Below are positions 45,381 to 55,710 of a stretch of DNA of 64,000 bases, in pieces. Within the stretch, counting starts at the first letter, position 1; each line of letters begins with the position of its first letter. A program made the position numbers and the translations under genes. The notes under the pieces are model-generated. The model was not told where the DNA came from and did no database searches. It was given only the letters and a program-made list of their open reading frames with translations. Source of the DNA: Flagellatimonas centrodinii (GTDB taxonomy: Bacteria > Pseudomonadota > Gammaproteobacteria > Nevskiales > Nevskiaceae); contig NZ_CP092104.1 of assembly GCF_016918765.2 (NCBI RefSeq), positions 3,162,001 through 3,226,000 on the forward strand, in the 5' to 3' direction.

Positions 45381-45959
45381 TCAGAACTTGAGGCGGAGGC
45401 CGCCGTGAAGGCCGTTGTCGACGGTCTCCTTGCCGGCCGGATCATATTCATGACGGATATAGCGACCGCCGATGTAGATCGAGCCGCCGCGGATCACCTC
45501 GTAGCCGATATCTCCGCCTACTTCGGTGTAGCCGTCGAGATCGCTGAAGGCGGTGATGCTGGGGGCGTGAAACGCGTAGGCACTGACGCTGAAGCGATCC
45601 GCCTGCGGAAACCGGGCTTCCAGCTGCCCGCCCACCGCGAATACGCCACCATCGAGCGGGCCACGGTCGATGTAGATGAGACGCCCGCCGAGCCCGGCCG
45701 CAAGGTCGAAGCCCTGGGCGCCGGCGTCGCCGGTCAACAGAAAACCACCGTGAACCTGCAGCAGGTCCTCGGGCTCATCGTCAGGCCGGGTCAGCACGCC
45801 GAGGTCGTACTGCGCCCCGGTATCCCGCACCTTGGGCAGGGGCCCCGACAATTCAGCCGAGAAGCTCTTGTCACCGAAATTGATATCCACCACCTCGGCC
45901 GTGGCCAGCGGGGCCACCAGGGTCAGCACCAGCGCGGCAATACCTGCCTTGATCTGCAT
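45381..45959 (-). CDS. YfaZ-like outer-membrane beta-barrel protein
   Basis: 192 aa. Signal peptide at residues 1-21 (cleavage near ATAEV). The rest is rich in alternating beta-strand segments with Gly, Tyr and terminal aromatic pattern GLRLKF, as in small outer-membrane barrels; the layout resembles the YfaZ family (e.g. AGLGGRLIYIDRG, GGQLEARFPQADRFS). The start ATG 45959 has GGAG nine bases before it. It lies between lpdA and yebC and may be read through from lpdA; a longer reading extends into lpdA and is rejected. No precise function. Confidence 0.7.
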   Translation of the reverse strand: MQIKAGIAALVLTLVAPLATAEVVDINFGDKSFSAELSGPLPKVRDTGAQYDLGVLTRPDDEPEDLLQVHGGFLLTGDAGAQGFDLAAGLGGRLIYIDRGPLDGGVFAVGGQLEARFPQADRFSVSAYAFHAPSITAFSDLDGYTEVGGDIGYEVIRGGSIYIGGRYIRHEYDPAGKETVDNGLHGGLRLKF

Positions 45960-45981
45960 GAGTTTTTGCTCCAGGGCCGCC

Positions 45982-47436
45982 TCAGGCGGCCTTTTTCTTG
46001 TTGAGGGCATGAATGGCACGTCCGTCCACGGACAGCACTGCCTCGTGGAAGTTTTCGGACAGCGTGGGATGGGCGTGCATGGTCAGCGCGATATCTTCGC
46101 AGGTCGCGGCAAACTCCAGGCCAAGGACCGCTTCGGCCAGCAGTTCCGACACATAGGGTCCACACATGTGGACGCCGAGAATGCGGTCGGTCTTGGCGTC
46201 GGCGATCACCTTGATGCTGCCGTTCGCCGCCTCCAGCGCCTTGGCGCGGCCGTTGGCAGCAAACGGTGTGGCGCCGGTCTTGACCTCGAAGCCCTGCTCC
46301 TTGGCCTGCGCTTCCGTCAGCCCAACCCAAGCGATTTCGGGAGTGGTGTAGATCACGCTCGGCACGGCCTTGTAGTTCACCTGGGTGTGGTGTCCAGCCA
46401 ACTGCTCGACCAGGGCCACACCCTCCTCGATCGCCTTGTGGGCGAGCATGGCGCCGCCGATCACATCGCCGGTGGCGTAGACCCCCGGCAGACTGGTCCG
46501 ATAATGCGCGTCGACCTTGATGAAGCCACGCTCGTCGAGCGCCAGACCCACCTCGTCGGCCCCCAGGCGGTCGGTGAACGGCCGTCGACCGACGGCGACG
46601 ATCAGCGTGTCGAAGGTCTCGGTGTGGGTCTTGCCGCCCTGCTCGTAGCTGACCTCGACCTTGCGGCTCTTGCCCTTGCCCGTCACCTTGGTGCTGCTGA
46701 CCTTGGCGCCCAGACGGATATCGAGCCCCTGCTTGGTGAACTGACGCTGGGCATCCTTGGCGATTGCCGCATCCACCATCGGCAGGAACACATCGAGCGC
46801 TTCGAGAATGACCGTCTCGGCACCAAGGCGCGCCCAGACACTGCCCAGCTCAACGCCGATCACGCCGGCACCGATGATCCCCAAGCGCTTCGGCACCGCA
46901 GTGAAGTCGAGTGCGTCCCAGGAATCGACGATCACTTCATGATCGAACGGCGCCACTTTCTTCAGCTCAACCGGTTCCGAGCCGGTGGCGACGATGATGT
47001 GCTTGGCGGTCAAGGTCTTCGACTCGCCAGCGTGCGAGGTGAACTCCACCTTGCCATCGCCCAGCAACTTGGCCCAGCCCTCGAGCCCGGTCACACCGTT
47101 GGCCTTGAACAGGCCGCCGATACCACCGGTGAGCCCGCTGCTGATCTTGTTCTTGCGGGCCTGCATGGTGGCGAGATCGAAGCTCACCTTACCGGTCTCG
47201 ATGCCGTGCAGTTTCAGCTCGTGCTGCGCCCGATGCACCATCTCGGACGATTCCAGCAGCGCCTTCGAGGGAATACAGCCGGCATTCAGACAGGTGCCAC
47301 CGTAGGCGGGTTTGCCGTCCCGGTTCAGCCAGGCATTGATACAGGCGACCTTCATACCCATCTGGCCCGCGCGGATGGCGGCAGGGTAACCGCCGGTGCC
47401 GCCGCCGATGACGATGATGTCGTAGGACTCGCTCAT
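45982..47436 (-). CDS. lpdA: Dihydrolipoyl dehydrogenase (E3)
   Basis: 484 aa flavoprotein disulfide reductase. FAD motif VIGGGTGGYPAAI, redox pair Cys49-Cys54 in GGTCLNAGCIPSK (Val more usual than Ala), NAD motif GIIGAGVIGVELGSV, and the C-terminal His-Glu dyad in HAHPTLSENFHEA. It regenerates lipoyl groups for 2-oxoglutarate dehydrogenase. It is 31 bases downstream of sucB. A GC inverted repeat spans the stop codon but lacks a T-tract on this strand. Confidence 0.97.
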   Translation of the reverse strand: MSESYDIIVIGGGTGGYPAAIRAGQMGMKVACINAWLNRDGKPAYGGTCLNAGCIPSKALLESSEMVHRAQHELKLHGIETGKVSFDLATMQARKNKISSGLTGGIGGLFKANGVTGLEGWAKLLGDGKVEFTSHAGESKTLTAKHIIVATGSEPVELKKVAPFDHEVIVDSWDALDFTAVPKRLGIIGAGVIGVELGSVWARLGAETVILEALDVFLPMVDAAIAKDAQRQFTKQGLDIRLGAKVSSTKVTGKGKSRKVEVSYEQGGKTHTETFDTLIVAVGRRPFTDRLGADEVGLALDERGFIKVDAHYRTSLPGVYATGDVIGGAMLAHKAIEEGVALVEQLAGHHTQVNYKAVPSVIYTTPEIAWVGLTEAQAKEQGFEVKTGATPFAANGRAKALEAANGSIKVIADAKTDRILGVHMCGPYVSELLAEAVLGLEFAATCEDIALTMHAHPTLSENFHEAVLSVDGRAIHALNKKKAA

Positions 47437-47467
47437 GATGAACTCTCGTGTGCTCGGAATGGGGGGC

Positions 47468-48706
47468 TCACAGCTGCAGCAGCAGCCGCGCCGGGTCTTC
47501 CAGACATTCCTTGATGGTGCGCAAGGCCAGCACGGCCTCGCGGCCGTCGATGATGCGGTGGTCGTAGGTCATCGCCAAATACATCATCGGGCGGATGACA
47601 ATTTCGCCGTCGATCACCACCGGCCGCTCGGTGATGCCGTGCATGCCGAGGATGGCGCTCTGCGGCGGGTTGAGGATGGGGGTGGACATCATCGAGCCGA
47701 AGATGCCGCCGTTGGTGATGCTGAAGGTGCCACCGGTGAGGTCGTCCATCGTCAGCTTGTTGTCGCGGGCACGACTGCCGAACTCGGCGATGGTTTTCTC
47801 GACTTCGGCGAAGCTCATCTGATCGACATCGCGCAGAATCGGTACCACCAGCCCGCGCGGGCCCGATACGGCAATGCCGATGTCGTAGTAGCCGTGATAG
47901 AGAATGTCGCTGCCATCGACCGAGGCGTTCACCACCGGGTATTTCTTCAACGCCTCGACGGCGGCCTTGACGAAGAAGCTCATGAACCCGAGCTTGACCC
48001 CGTGGGCCTTCTCGAAGTCACCCTTGTAGCGGCCTCTCAGTTCGGTCACGGCCTGCAGGTCCACTTCATTGAAGGTGGTCAGCATGGCGGCCGTGGTCTG
48101 CGCCTCGACCAGACGCTCGGCGATACGCGCGCGGATGCGCGTCATCGGTACCCGCTGCTCCTCACGCGCTCCCGCCGCCGGACGTGACGGGGCGGTCGGC
48201 GCCGCGGCCTTCGGGGTCTCGGCCTTGGGGGCGGCCTTGGCTTTGTCCGCATGCGCCTTGACGTCTTCCACCGTCAAGCGCCCACCCTTGCCGGAGCCGC
48301 TGATGTCGGCGGCCGACAGGCCGTGCTCCGACAACAGCTTGCGCACCGCCGGCGACTGGCCGTCATCGGTGGCGGTCGGACGCGCCGCGGTCTCGGCCTT
48401 GGCGGCTGGCGCCGGGCTCGGGGCCGGTGACGGCGTGGCCTCGGCTGCCGGCGCCGCGGCCTTGGCTTCACCCGGCTCAAGAATGCCCAGCACATCGCCA
48501 GACTGCACGGTGTCGCCCGCCTTGACGCGGATTTCGCTGAGGGTGCCGGCCTCGGTGGCCGGCACTTCCAGCATCACCTTGTCCGTCTCCAGATCCAGCA
48601 GGTTCTGGTCGCGGCTGACGGTATCGCCGGCCTTGACGTTCCAGGTCGCCACCGTGGCGGATGACACCGACTCCGGCAGCTGCGGGACCTTGATCTCGAT
48701 ACTCAT
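47468..48706 (-). CDS. sucB: Dihydrolipoyl succinyltransferase (E2 of 2-oxoglutarate dehydrogenase)
   Basis: 412 aa. N-terminal lipoyl domain with the modified Lys43 in [13 protein letters not shown], an Ala/Pro-rich linker (about 80-120), E3-binding domain ([18 protein letters not shown]), and the catalytic acyltransferase domain with the His and Asp of [11 protein letters not shown] single lipoyl domain is typical of SucB. The start ATG 48706 with AAGGA is chosen; the longer frame (to 48925) overlaps sucA and is rejected. Confidence 0.96.
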   Translation of the reverse strand: MSIEIKVPQLPESVSSATVATWNVKAGDTVSRDQNLLDLETDKVMLEVPATEAGTLSEIRVKAGDTVQSGDVLGILEPGEAKAAAPAAEATPSPAPSPAPAAKAETAARPTATDDGQSPAVRKLLSEHGLSAADISGSGKGGRLTVEDVKAHADKAKAAPKAETPKAAAPTAPSRPAAGAREEQRVPMTRIRARIAERLVEAQTTAAMLTTFNEVDLQAVTELRGRYKGDFEKAHGVKLGFMSFFVKAAVEALKKYPVVNASVDGSDILYHGYYDIGIAVSGPRGLVVPILRDVDQMSFAEVEKTIAEFGSRARDNKLTMDDLTGGTFSITNGGIFGSMMSTPILNPPQSAILGMHGITERPVVIDGEIVIRPMMYLAMTYDHRIIDGREAVLALRTIKECLEDPARLLLQL

Positions 48707-48752
48707 TGCATGTCCTTGGGTTATGCGTTCTGGAAAAGATCCAAATGACGAA

Positions 48753-51599
48753 TCAAACAGTCTGTCCGCCGTGCAGGGCGGCGGCGACCACTTCTTCCTG
48801 TTGCTTGTTGTGCACCTTGAGATAGCCGACCGCCGTGGTGGCACTGCCCTTGCGGGTGGCGTAGTGCAGAGTGTGCTTCGGCCCGAGGTAGGCAGCCAGG
48901 CGATGCTTGATCTGATACCAGGCACCCTGGTTCTCGGGTTCTTCCTGGCACCACACCACCGTCTTTGCCTTCGGGAACATGGCCAGTGCCGCCTCGTAGT
49001 CCTCGTGCGGGAATGGATACAGCTGCTCCAGTCGCACCAGGGCGACGTTTTGCAGGCCTTCCTTTTCCCGGGTCTGGTACAGGTCGAAATACACCTTGCC
49101 GGCGCAGAAGACGATGCGATCGACCTTCTTCGGATCGACCGCGGTATCGTGGATCAGCGGCTGGAACCGACCCTGGGTCAGTTCCTCCAGCGTCGATACC
49201 GACAACGGATGGCGCAGCAGGCTCTTGGGGGTCATCACCACCAGCGGCAGCTTGAGGCTGCGCTTCATCTGCCGCCGCAGCATGTGGAACATCTGGGCCG
49301 GCGTCGACGGCACGCAGACCTGCTGGTTGTTTTCCGCACACAACTGCAGGAAGCGCTCAAGCCGCGCCGAGGAATGCTCCGGGCCCTGCCCTTCGTACCC
49401 ATGCGGGAGAAATACCGTCAGCCCGCAGAGACGGCCCCACTTGGCATATCCGGAGCTGATGAACTGGTCGAACAGCACCTGCGCACCATTGGCGAAATCG
49501 CCAAACTGGGCCTCCCAGATCACCAGCGAATCGGGGTCGGTGGTGGAGTAGCCGTACTCAAAGCCGAGCACGCCTTCTTCCGACAGCAGGGTGTCGTTGA
49601 CCACAAAGCGCCGCTCCAGCGGGGTCAGACGCGACAGCGGGGTCAGACGCTCGCCGGTCTTGGCGTCGTAGATGGTGGCGTGGCGGTGAAAGAAGGTGCC
49701 TCGCCGCGAGTCCTGGCCGGACAGGCGCACCGAAAAACCTTCGTTGACCAGGGTGGCATAGGCCATGGTCTCGGCGAAGCCCCAGTCCATCGGCTGCTCA
49801 CCGGCGGCCATGCGGGTGCGATCTTCAAAAATGCGGGCAACCCGGCTGTGCAGCGTGAACCCGTCGGGTGGCGTCAGCAGCTTTTTCGACAGGTTGCGAA
49901 TCATGCTGGCACTGACGGCGGTATCGGTAGCGGTATCCCAACTGCCCTTCTGGTGCGCGCTCCAGTTCACCGTGTGCTTGTTGCCGACCATCCCCAGCGT
50001 GACGCGGGCGATGTTCTCCCCCTGATCGAGACCGTCGCGGTAGGCCTGCATCAGCGCGTCGGCCTCTTCCGCACTGACCAGTTTCTCCTCGGCCAGCTTG
50101 CGCGCGTAGAGGGTCATGGTGGTGGGGTGCTGCTTGATCGCCTCGTACATCTGCGGGCTGGTCACCGAGGGCTCGTCGGCCTCGTTGTGGCCGAGGCGGC
50201 GGTAACAGCAGATATCGATGATCACATCCTTGTGGAACTCGTTGCGGAAGTCGACCGCCAGCCGTGTGGCGTACACCACCGCTTCTGGGTCATCACCATT
50301 GACGTGAAACACCGGTGACTCCAGCATCTTCGCCAAGTCGGTGCAGTAGCGGCTGGTTCGCGCCTCGCGGCCCAGTTCAGCTTCGATCGGGTTCGGGGTG
50401 GTGAAGCCGATCTGGTTGTTGACGATCAGGTGCACGGTGCCGCCGGTGGCATAGCCCTTGGCCTGTGAGAGCTGCAGGGTTTCCATCACCACCCCCTGTC
50501 CGGCGAAGGCGGCGTCGCCATGAATCAGGACCGGCACCACCCGCTGGCCGAGCTCGTCGTCGCGGCGGACCTGCCGCGCCTTGACGCTTCCCTCGACCAC
50601 CGGATTGACGATCTCGAGGTGCGAAGGGTTGAACGCCAGCACCAGATGGAGGCGCTTGCCCTGCACCTCGACGTCGGTGGAAAACCCCATGTGGTACTTG
50701 ACGTCACCGGCGCGACTCAGTGATTCGGCCGAGTACTTGCCCTCGAATTCGGCGAACAGTTCCTTCGGTGACTTGCCGAGCACGTTGACCAGCACGTTGA
50801 GGCGGCCACGGTGGGCCATGCCGATCACCACCTCTTCGACATCGCGCGCCGCGCAGGTGTTGAGAATCTCGTCCATCGCCGGCACCAGCGACTCGCCGCC
50901 TTCCAGCGAGAAGCGCTTCTGGCCGACATACTTGGTGTGCAGAAAGCGCTCGATCCCTTCTGCCGCCACCAGTTGCTTGAGAATCTCCTTCTTGCGCTGC
51001 GGCGTGGCCTTGGGCTCGAAGGCCACCGATTCCAGTCGGCGCTGGATCCAGCGCTTCTCGGCGGTCTCGGTCAGGTACATGTACTCGGCACCGATGGTGT
51101 CGGTGTACACGTTCTTGACGATCTTCAGAATCTCGCGCAGCGGCAGTCGATCCTGCGCGGCCAGCGTGCCGGTATTGAACACGGTATCAAGGTCGGCGGC
51201 GGTGAGGCCATGGAAGGACGGGTCAAGGTCGGGGATGGCCGCCGGCTGCTGCAGACCGAGCGGATCCAGCCGTGCCACCTGGTGACCGCGCATGCGGTGA
51301 TAGTTGATCAACCGCAACACCCCGGCCTGTTTTTCCGCCGCCTGGGCGTCAAAACCGCTTTCCGCTGCCGCCAGCCGCCGGGGCTCCCGGGCCAGACGCT
51401 CGAACCGCGCCACCACCGGCCCATGGGGCACATCCCGCAAGGTGTCGCTACCGCCTAGCGAGCGGAAGTAGGCCCGCCAACTGGGATCGACCGACTCCGG
51501 GTCTTCCAGGAACTGCTCGTAGTACGCCTCGATGTACGGGGCGTTGGCACCCTGTATCGAGGAGGACTCGATAAAACTGCGGTACCTGCTGCCACTCAT
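48753..51599 (-). CDS. sucA: 2-oxoglutarate dehydrogenase E1 component
   Basis: 948 aa thiamine-diphosphate enzyme (E. coli SucA is 933). Oxidatively decarboxylates 2-oxoglutarate and transfers succinyl to SucB. Seen: N-terminal SucB-binding segment [27 protein letters not shown]; the TPP-binding region [12 protein letters not shown] with VNNQIGFTT; and [18 protein letters not shown] hairpin (GGCGC-AAGG-GCGCC) lies just before its ribosome-binding site. Heads the sucA-sucB-lpdA unit. Confidence 0.98.
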   Translation of the reverse strand: MSGSRYRSFIESSSIQGANAPYIEAYYEQFLEDPESVDPSWRAYFRSLGGSDTLRDVPHGPVVARFERLAREPRRLAAAESGFDAQAAEKQAGVLRLINYHRMRGHQVARLDPLGLQQPAAIPDLDPSFHGLTAADLDTVFNTGTLAAQDRLPLREILKIVKNVYTDTIGAEYMYLTETAEKRWIQRRLESVAFEPKATPQRKKEILKQLVAAEGIERFLHTKYVGQKRFSLEGGESLVPAMDEILNTCAARDVEEVVIGMAHRGRLNVLVNVLGKSPKELFAEFEGKYSAESLSRAGDVKYHMGFSTDVEVQGKRLHLVLAFNPSHLEIVNPVVEGSVKARQVRRDDELGQRVVPVLIHGDAAFAGQGVVMETLQLSQAKGYATGGTVHLIVNNQIGFTTPNPIEAELGREARTSRYCTDLAKMLESPVFHVNGDDPEAVVYATRLAVDFRNEFHKDVIIDICCYRRLGHNEADEPSVTSPQMYEAIKQHPTTMTLYARKLAEEKLVSAEEADALMQAYRDGLDQGENIARVTLGMVGNKHTVNWSAHQKGSWDTATDTAVSASMIRNLSKKLLTPPDGFTLHSRVARIFEDRTRMAAGEQPMDWGFAETMAYATLVNEGFSVRLSGQDSRRGTFFHRHATIYDAKTGERLTPLSRLTPLERRFVVNDTLLSEEGVLGFEYGYSTTDPDSLVIWEAQFGDFANGAQVLFDQFISSGYAKWGRLCGLTVFLPHGYEGQGPEHSSARLERFLQLCAENNQQVCVPSTPAQMFHMLRRQMKRSLKLPLVVMTPKSLLRHPLSVSTLEELTQGRFQPLIHDTAVDPKKVDRIVFCAGKVYFDLYQTREKEGLQNVALVRLEQLYPFPHEDYEAALAMFPKAKTVVWCQEEPENQGAWYQIKHRLAAYLGPKHTLHYATRKGSATTAVGYLKVHNKQQEEVVAAALHGGQTV

Positions 51600-51676
51600 G
51601 ACCGTTACCTTTGGCGCCCTTGCGCCATGATGGTGTGAAAACTGCCGGCGGTCCCTCGCTCCAACGATTCTCGGCG

Positions 51677-52561
51677 CTATTCCTTGTGCCAGTCGGCCGT
51701 CAGCTTCTGCAGGTACTTGCGGAAGTCGGCGGCCAGATCCGGATGCTTGAGACCATATTCGACATTGGCTTCCAGATACCCCAGTTTGGACCCGCAGTCG
51801 TAGCGCTTGCCTTCGAACTCGTAGGCCAGCACGGTCTGCTCCTGGATCATCATGCTAATGGCATCGGTGAGCTGAATTTCGCCACCGGCCCCGCGGGGGG
51901 TGCGTTCCAGCAACTTGAAGATGCGTGGCGTCAGAATGTAGCGGCCCACGACCGCCAGATTCGAGGGCGCGTCTTCGGCCTTCGGCTTCTCGACGATGCG
52001 GCGAATTTCGCCCAGCCCGGGACCGACCGGTTGCACGTCGACCACGCCGTAGCTGGAGATTTCCTCGATCGGCACCTGCTGGGTGGCAATCACCGAGGTA
52101 CCGTATTCCTGGTAGACCCGCTGCATCTGCGCCAACGCCGGACGCAGCTTGCCGTCGATGAGGTCGTCGGCGAGGATCACCGAGAAGTCTTCATCGCCCA
52201 CAGCCGGCCAGGCACAGAGCACGGCGTGGCCGAGGCCGAGTGCTTCCGCCTGGCGGATGAAAATGCAGGTGATGCCCGGTGGCAGGATCTCCTGGACCAT
52301 CTCCAGCAGTTGGGTCTTGCCACGTTGTTCGAGCTCGGCTTCCAGCTCGTAGGCCTTGTCGAAGTGGTCCATGATGGAGTTCTTCGACCGACCGGTTACA
52401 AAAATCAGTTCCTCGGCACCCGCGCTGATGGCCTCCTGGACGGCGTACTGGATCAGCGGCTTGTCCACCACCGGCAGCATTTCCTTGGCGCTGGCCTTGG
52501 TGGCCGGCAGGAAGCGGGTTCCCAACCCCGCCACGGGAAATACGGCTTTGCGGATGCGCAT
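51677..52561 (-). CDS. galU: UTP-glucose-1-phosphate uridylyltransferase
   Basis: 294 aa. Makes UDP-glucose from UTP and glucose 1-phosphate. Nucleotidyltransferase signature PVAGLGTRFLPATKASAKEM near the start, the catalytic Lys in EKPKAEDAPSNLAVVGRY. The start ATG 52561 has AAGGAG five bases before it; an earlier ATG at 52645 adds 28 residues without support. UDP-glucose feeds LPS and exopolysaccharide routes. A 77-base gap to sucA holds no obvious terminator. Confidence 0.95.
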   Translation of the reverse strand: MRIRKAVFPVAGLGTRFLPATKASAKEMLPVVDKPLIQYAVQEAISAGAEELIFVTGRSKNSIMDHFDKAYELEAELEQRGKTQLLEMVQEILPPGITCIFIRQAEALGLGHAVLCAWPAVGDEDFSVILADDLIDGKLRPALAQMQRVYQEYGTSVIATQQVPIEEISSYGVVDVQPVGPGLGEIRRIVEKPKAEDAPSNLAVVGRYILTPRIFKLLERTPRGAGGEIQLTDAISMMIQEQTVLAYEFEGKRYDCGSKLGYLEANVEYGLKHPDLAADFRKYLQKLTADWHKE

Positions 52562-52648
52562 GCAGGCTCCTTGATCGATGTGCAGAAGTCCCGGCAAACG
52601 GTCGGCTTCACGACTGACCGAAGCGACGCGCCGGAATGTCCACACAGT

Positions 52649-53509
52649 CTACCGCAGGGCGCCCGTCAAATGGACCTTGCTCGACTTTTGCGCGAGGAGC
52701 CAGAAGCGAACACCGTCGGATTCCGGCAGGGATTTAAGCGAGACTGTCGCCGGCAGCAGCAGTGGCTGCTTGAATTGCACCTCGAGCACTGTCGGCGGTG
52801 TGGCGAGCTGGTCCTCCAGGGCACCAACGCAACGGGCCAGGCTCCACATGCCGTGGGCGATTGCACGGGGAAAGCCGAACAGCTTGGCGGTGGCGGCGTA
52901 AAGGTGGATCGGGTTGTAGTCCCCGGACACCCGCGCATAGCGGCGGCCGGTATCCGCGGCAGCCTTCAGCACGTCATAGCGCGCCAAGCGGGCATCGTCG
53001 GCATTGGCAGCAGGCGGCGGGCGTTTGCCCCCGCTGGCACCGCCCCCACGCCGGTGGATGATGGTGGTGACGGCCGTCCACACCACCTCGCCATCAATGG
53101 TGACATCGGTGAGCAGATCGAACTCCAGCCCGGCGCGAACCTCGCGCGACGCGCCGATCCGCACCTCGGCATCCCAGGTCTCGCCAGCACCGATCGGTCG
53201 GCGCTGCTCGATCCGGTTGGAGACATGCACCAGCCCCAGCAAGGGCAGCGGAAACTTGGGCTGGGTCATCAAGGTCATGTGCAGGGCAGTCACCGCCACC
53301 TGCGGAAAGGCGATCGGCAACACCTCGGAAGGGGTGATCCCACAGACCTCGCAGTAGGCCGCCAGTCGTGCCGCGTCCGGTCGCACCCCGGCCAGCCGAA
53401 GCGCCAACGGGGGCAGCCGGCTAAGTTTCCCCGGCTTGCGGGTGGCTGACGCCGCCGCCTTCAGGTAGAGCGACAGGGGTGAGGGAAGATCGTGCAGAGT
53501 CGCGGTCAT
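52649..53509 (-). CDS. MaoC-type hotdog dehydratase/hydratase, double hotdog
   Basis: 286 aa. The C-terminal half contains the R-specific hydratase motif ARVSGDYNPIHLYAATAKLFGFP followed by AIAHGMW, with the catalytic Asp and His of the MaoC fold. The N-terminal half (about 40-150) is likely a second hotdog fold, so the protein is the FAS1-type or double-hotdog MaoC form. Such enzymes hydrate or dehydrate enoyl-CoA, often in polyhydroxyalkanoate or fatty-acid routes. The start ATG 53509 has GGAGG upstream; the adjacent ATG at 53512 is also possible. Stands alone between galU and ccmI. Confidence 0.85.
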   Translation of the reverse strand: MTATLHDLPSPLSLYLKAAASATRKPGKLSRLPPLALRLAGVRPDAARLAAYCEVCGITPSEVLPIAFPQVAVTALHMTLMTQPKFPLPLLGLVHVSNRIEQRRPIGAGETWDAEVRIGASREVRAGLEFDLLTDVTIDGEVVWTAVTTIIHRRGGGASGGKRPPPAANADDARLARYDVLKAAADTGRRYARVSGDYNPIHLYAATAKLFGFPRAIAHGMWSLARCVGALEDQLATPPTVLEVQFKQPLLLPATVSLKSLPESDGVRFWLLAQKSSKVHLTGALR

Positions 53510-53549
53510 CATGCCTCCAGCATCAATGGTTAACGCAGTCAGAAATGGC

Positions 53550-54764
53550 TCAGGGCGTGGTCGACGGACCATCCCCCACCCTCGAATCCAGCACCAGCCG
53601 CTGCGGCGTGGTCACCGGCAGTTGCAGCCGCAGACGGCCTTCCGGGTCACCCGCCTGCGCGGTGACGTCCACCCCGGTGCCAAGGCGGGCGGTCAGCTCG
53701 ACTTCGGCAAACCGCGACAATCGAAGCTCGGGGGTCATCGCATCGGCGTCACCCAACGTCACGGTGACGGGGAACGCTTCGGGCTGCATTCGCCGGACCG
53801 CCAGCGGCATCGGCGGGCCGTCCACTGCCTTGGCGAACACCCACAGCACCGGCCGCTCGCCAAGGACCTCGCCGAGCGCCGGGTCCAGCAGGATTTCCAC
53901 CGTCACCGCGACGTCGGCCGGTGCCGCCGCTCCGCCCCATTCCTCAACGCCGCGGACCACCACCTGGCGGACCTGGGGCGGCAGTTCGTGGACCTCCAGC
54001 AATCGGCTCCAGCGCGCACGGGCGAGCTCGATATCGCCGCTCTGCGCAGCCGCCATGCCGCCGTAGAAAAGTGCCTTGCCGTGATCGGGTGCCAGCGCCA
54101 GCGCACGTTCGATGCGCTCACGTGGCGGCCCCCGCAGGTCCTGCTGCCGTTCGGCGGCCATCGCTTCGGCCTCGGCCACCCACCAGTCCGGCTGATCGGG
54201 CACCAATGCGGTGGCACGGGCCCACGACGCCGCCGCGGTTGCCGGGGCCCCGCTCGCCATCTGCAACTGGGCCAGCGTGGCCCAGGCCTCGGCATCGTCG
54301 GGTGTCTGTTGCAGCCGCGCCTGCAGCTCGACCTGACTGCGGGCCATCGCCAGACGGGCACCGGTCTCGGGATCGACCCGGGCAATCTCGATGTCGTTGG
54401 CGAGGCTCCAGCGCGCCTGCTGGCTGTATCCGACCGCTGCCGCAACCGGCACCAGCAGTATCCACAGCCAAAGCGGTCGACGACGGCCGCCGCCAGCGAC
54501 CACAGCCGCCGCGCCGGAATCGGTGTCCGCCAACAACCGTGCGCCTTGTTCAGCCCGCAACTGCTCGGCGGCCTCCGGGTCCAGGATGCCGCCGACGAGC
54601 TCCTGGTCGATCTCGTCCATGCGTTGACGATAGGTCGCGACGTTCAGCGCTCGTCGCTCGGCCTCGTCTGCCGGTCGCTGTCGCCACCACGGTAGGCACA
54701 GCAACACCACGGCGATCAGGGCAACGGCCGCCATGGCCGCCAGGGTCATGAGGGGAGTCATCAT
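53550..54764 (-). CDS. ccmI: Cytochrome c maturation protein CcmI
   Basis: 404 aa. Membrane helix at about 5-24, a cytoplasmic loop of about 70 residues with NVATYRQRMDEID, a second helix at about 97-113, and a periplasmic C-terminal part with TPR repeats (about 140-270). CcmI presents apocytochrome c to the heme-ligation complex. Its ATG overlaps the ccmH stop (ATGA). The gene is a separate ccmI, not the fused E. coli CcmH. Confidence 0.93.
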   Translation of the reverse strand: MMTPLMTLAAMAAVALIAVVLLCLPWWRQRPADEAERRALNVATYRQRMDEIDQELVGGILDPEAAEQLRAEQGARLLADTDSGAAAVVAGGGRRRPLWLWILLVPVAAAVGYSQQARWSLANDIEIARVDPETGARLAMARSQVELQARLQQTPDDAEAWATLAQLQMASGAPATAAASWARATALVPDQPDWWVAEAEAMAAERQQDLRGPPRERIERALALAPDHGKALFYGGMAAAQSGDIELARARWSRLLEVHELPPQVRQVVVRGVEEWGGAAAPADVAVTVEILLDPALGEVLGERPVLWVFAKAVDGPPMPLAVRRMQPEAFPVTVTLGDADAMTPELRLSRFAEVELTARLGTGVDVTAQAGDPEGRLRLQLPVTTPQRLVLDSRVGDGPSTTP

Positions 54765-55195
54765 CGGCGGTGCTCCTCCAGCAGTCGCTTGAGGGCATCC
54801 GCATCAGGGGGCGCTGGCGCCGCCACCACACGCCGACCCTGCCGCCAGACCACGGCGAGCCCCACCAGCACCAACAGAAACGGCCCCAGCCACAGTAATG
54901 CGGTACGCCAGCGGAAAGGGGGGCGATACAGCACGAAATCGCCATAGCGATCGGTGAGGTAGTCGCGGATCTGGTCGTCGCTGCGCCCGGCGGCCAGCTG
55001 GGTCGCCACCTGTTCCCGCAGGTCCTGCGCCAGCGGCGCATTGGATTCGGCAATACTCTGGTTCTGGCAGACCAGACACCGCAGCTCGTGGATCAAGCGC
55101 TGATAGCGGTCGGCCTCTACCGCAGGTGTTTCCGCGACCGCGGCACAGGTCAGCATGAGCCCGCCCAACATGACGCCTGGCCACATTCGGCTCAT
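54761..55195 (-). CDS. ccmH: Cytochrome c maturation thiol-disulfide reductase CcmH
   Basis: 144 aa. Signal/anchor at the N terminus, redox motif LRCLVCQNQS (LRCxxC), and a C-terminal membrane helix (about 105-125). CcmH reduces the apocytochrome CxxCH motif with CcmG. The start ATG at 55195 overlaps the ccmG stop (ATGA); a longer reading to 55237 lies inside ccmG. Confidence 0.94.
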   Translation of the reverse strand: MSRMWPGVMLGGLMLTCAAVAETPAVEADRYQRLIHELRCLVCQNQSIAESNAPLAQDLREQVATQLAAGRSDDQIRDYLTDRYGDFVLYRPPFRWRTALLWLGPFLLVLVGLAVVWRQGRRVVAAPAPPDADALKRLLEEHRR

Positions 55196-55710
55196 GGGGT
55201 ACCCCCGGCAAGGCGCGGCAGAAATTGCGCCGACCACACCGCCTCGGTGAGCGGGCCGACATGCTTGTAGAGGATCACCCCGGCCGCATCCAGCAGGTAG
55301 GTCTCCGGCACCCCGTAGACCCCCCAGTCGAGCCCGGCATTGCCTTCGGCATCACGGGCAATGGTTGCGTAAGGGTTACCGTGGCGGCCGAGCCAGCGCC
55401 GGGCATCGTCAGCGCCATCCTTATAGTTCATGCCGATCAGACGAACGGCACCCTCACGCGACAGTCGCATCAACAGCGGATGCTCCTCCAGGCACGGCGT
55501 ACACCAGCTCGCGAAGAAGTTGACCAACACCGGGGTGCCATCCAGATCGGCCGTTGACAGCGTCCCCTCGCCATCCAGTCGCGGTAACGAAAAGGTCGGC
55601 GCCGGCTTGCCGATCAGCGGGCTCGGGACGGTTCGCGGATCCAGGGTCAACCCGATGCCCAACAGCACCAGTAGCACCAGCAGCGCAGCGGCGGGCAGCA
55701 GGAAGCGCAT
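55192..55710 (-). CDS. ccmG: Cytochrome c biogenesis thiol:disulfide interchange protein CcmG/DsbE
   Basis: 172 aa membrane-anchored thioredoxin-fold protein: helix at about 4-23, then the redox motif FFASWCTPCLEEHP and the cis-Pro segment GVYGVPETYLLD. It keeps CcmH and apocytochromes reduced in the periplasm. ATG 55710 overlaps the ccmF stop (TGATG). Confidence 0.96.
   Translation of the reverse strand: MRFLLPAAALLVLLVLLGIGLTLDPRTVPSPLIGKPAPTFSLPRLDGEGTLSTADLDGTPVLVNFFASWCTPCLEEHPLLMRLSREGAVRLIGMNYKDGADDARRWLGRHGNPYATIARDAEGNAGLDWGVYGVPETYLLDAAGVILYKHVGPLTEAVWSAQFLPRLAGGTP

Noticed and set aside
45972-45995. GGCCGCC/GGCGGCC hairpin at the lpdA stop codon as a terminator
   Set aside because: The T-tract is on the plus strand, where no gene ends; on the minus strand it is preceded, not followed, by the A/T run. 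It codes for the Lys-Lys-Lys-Ala-Ala end of LpdA.
51605-51625. Hairpin GGCGC-CCTT-GCGCC as galU or sucA terminator
   Set aside because: It has no T-tract and lies immediately before the sucA ribosome-binding site; at most a leader structure.
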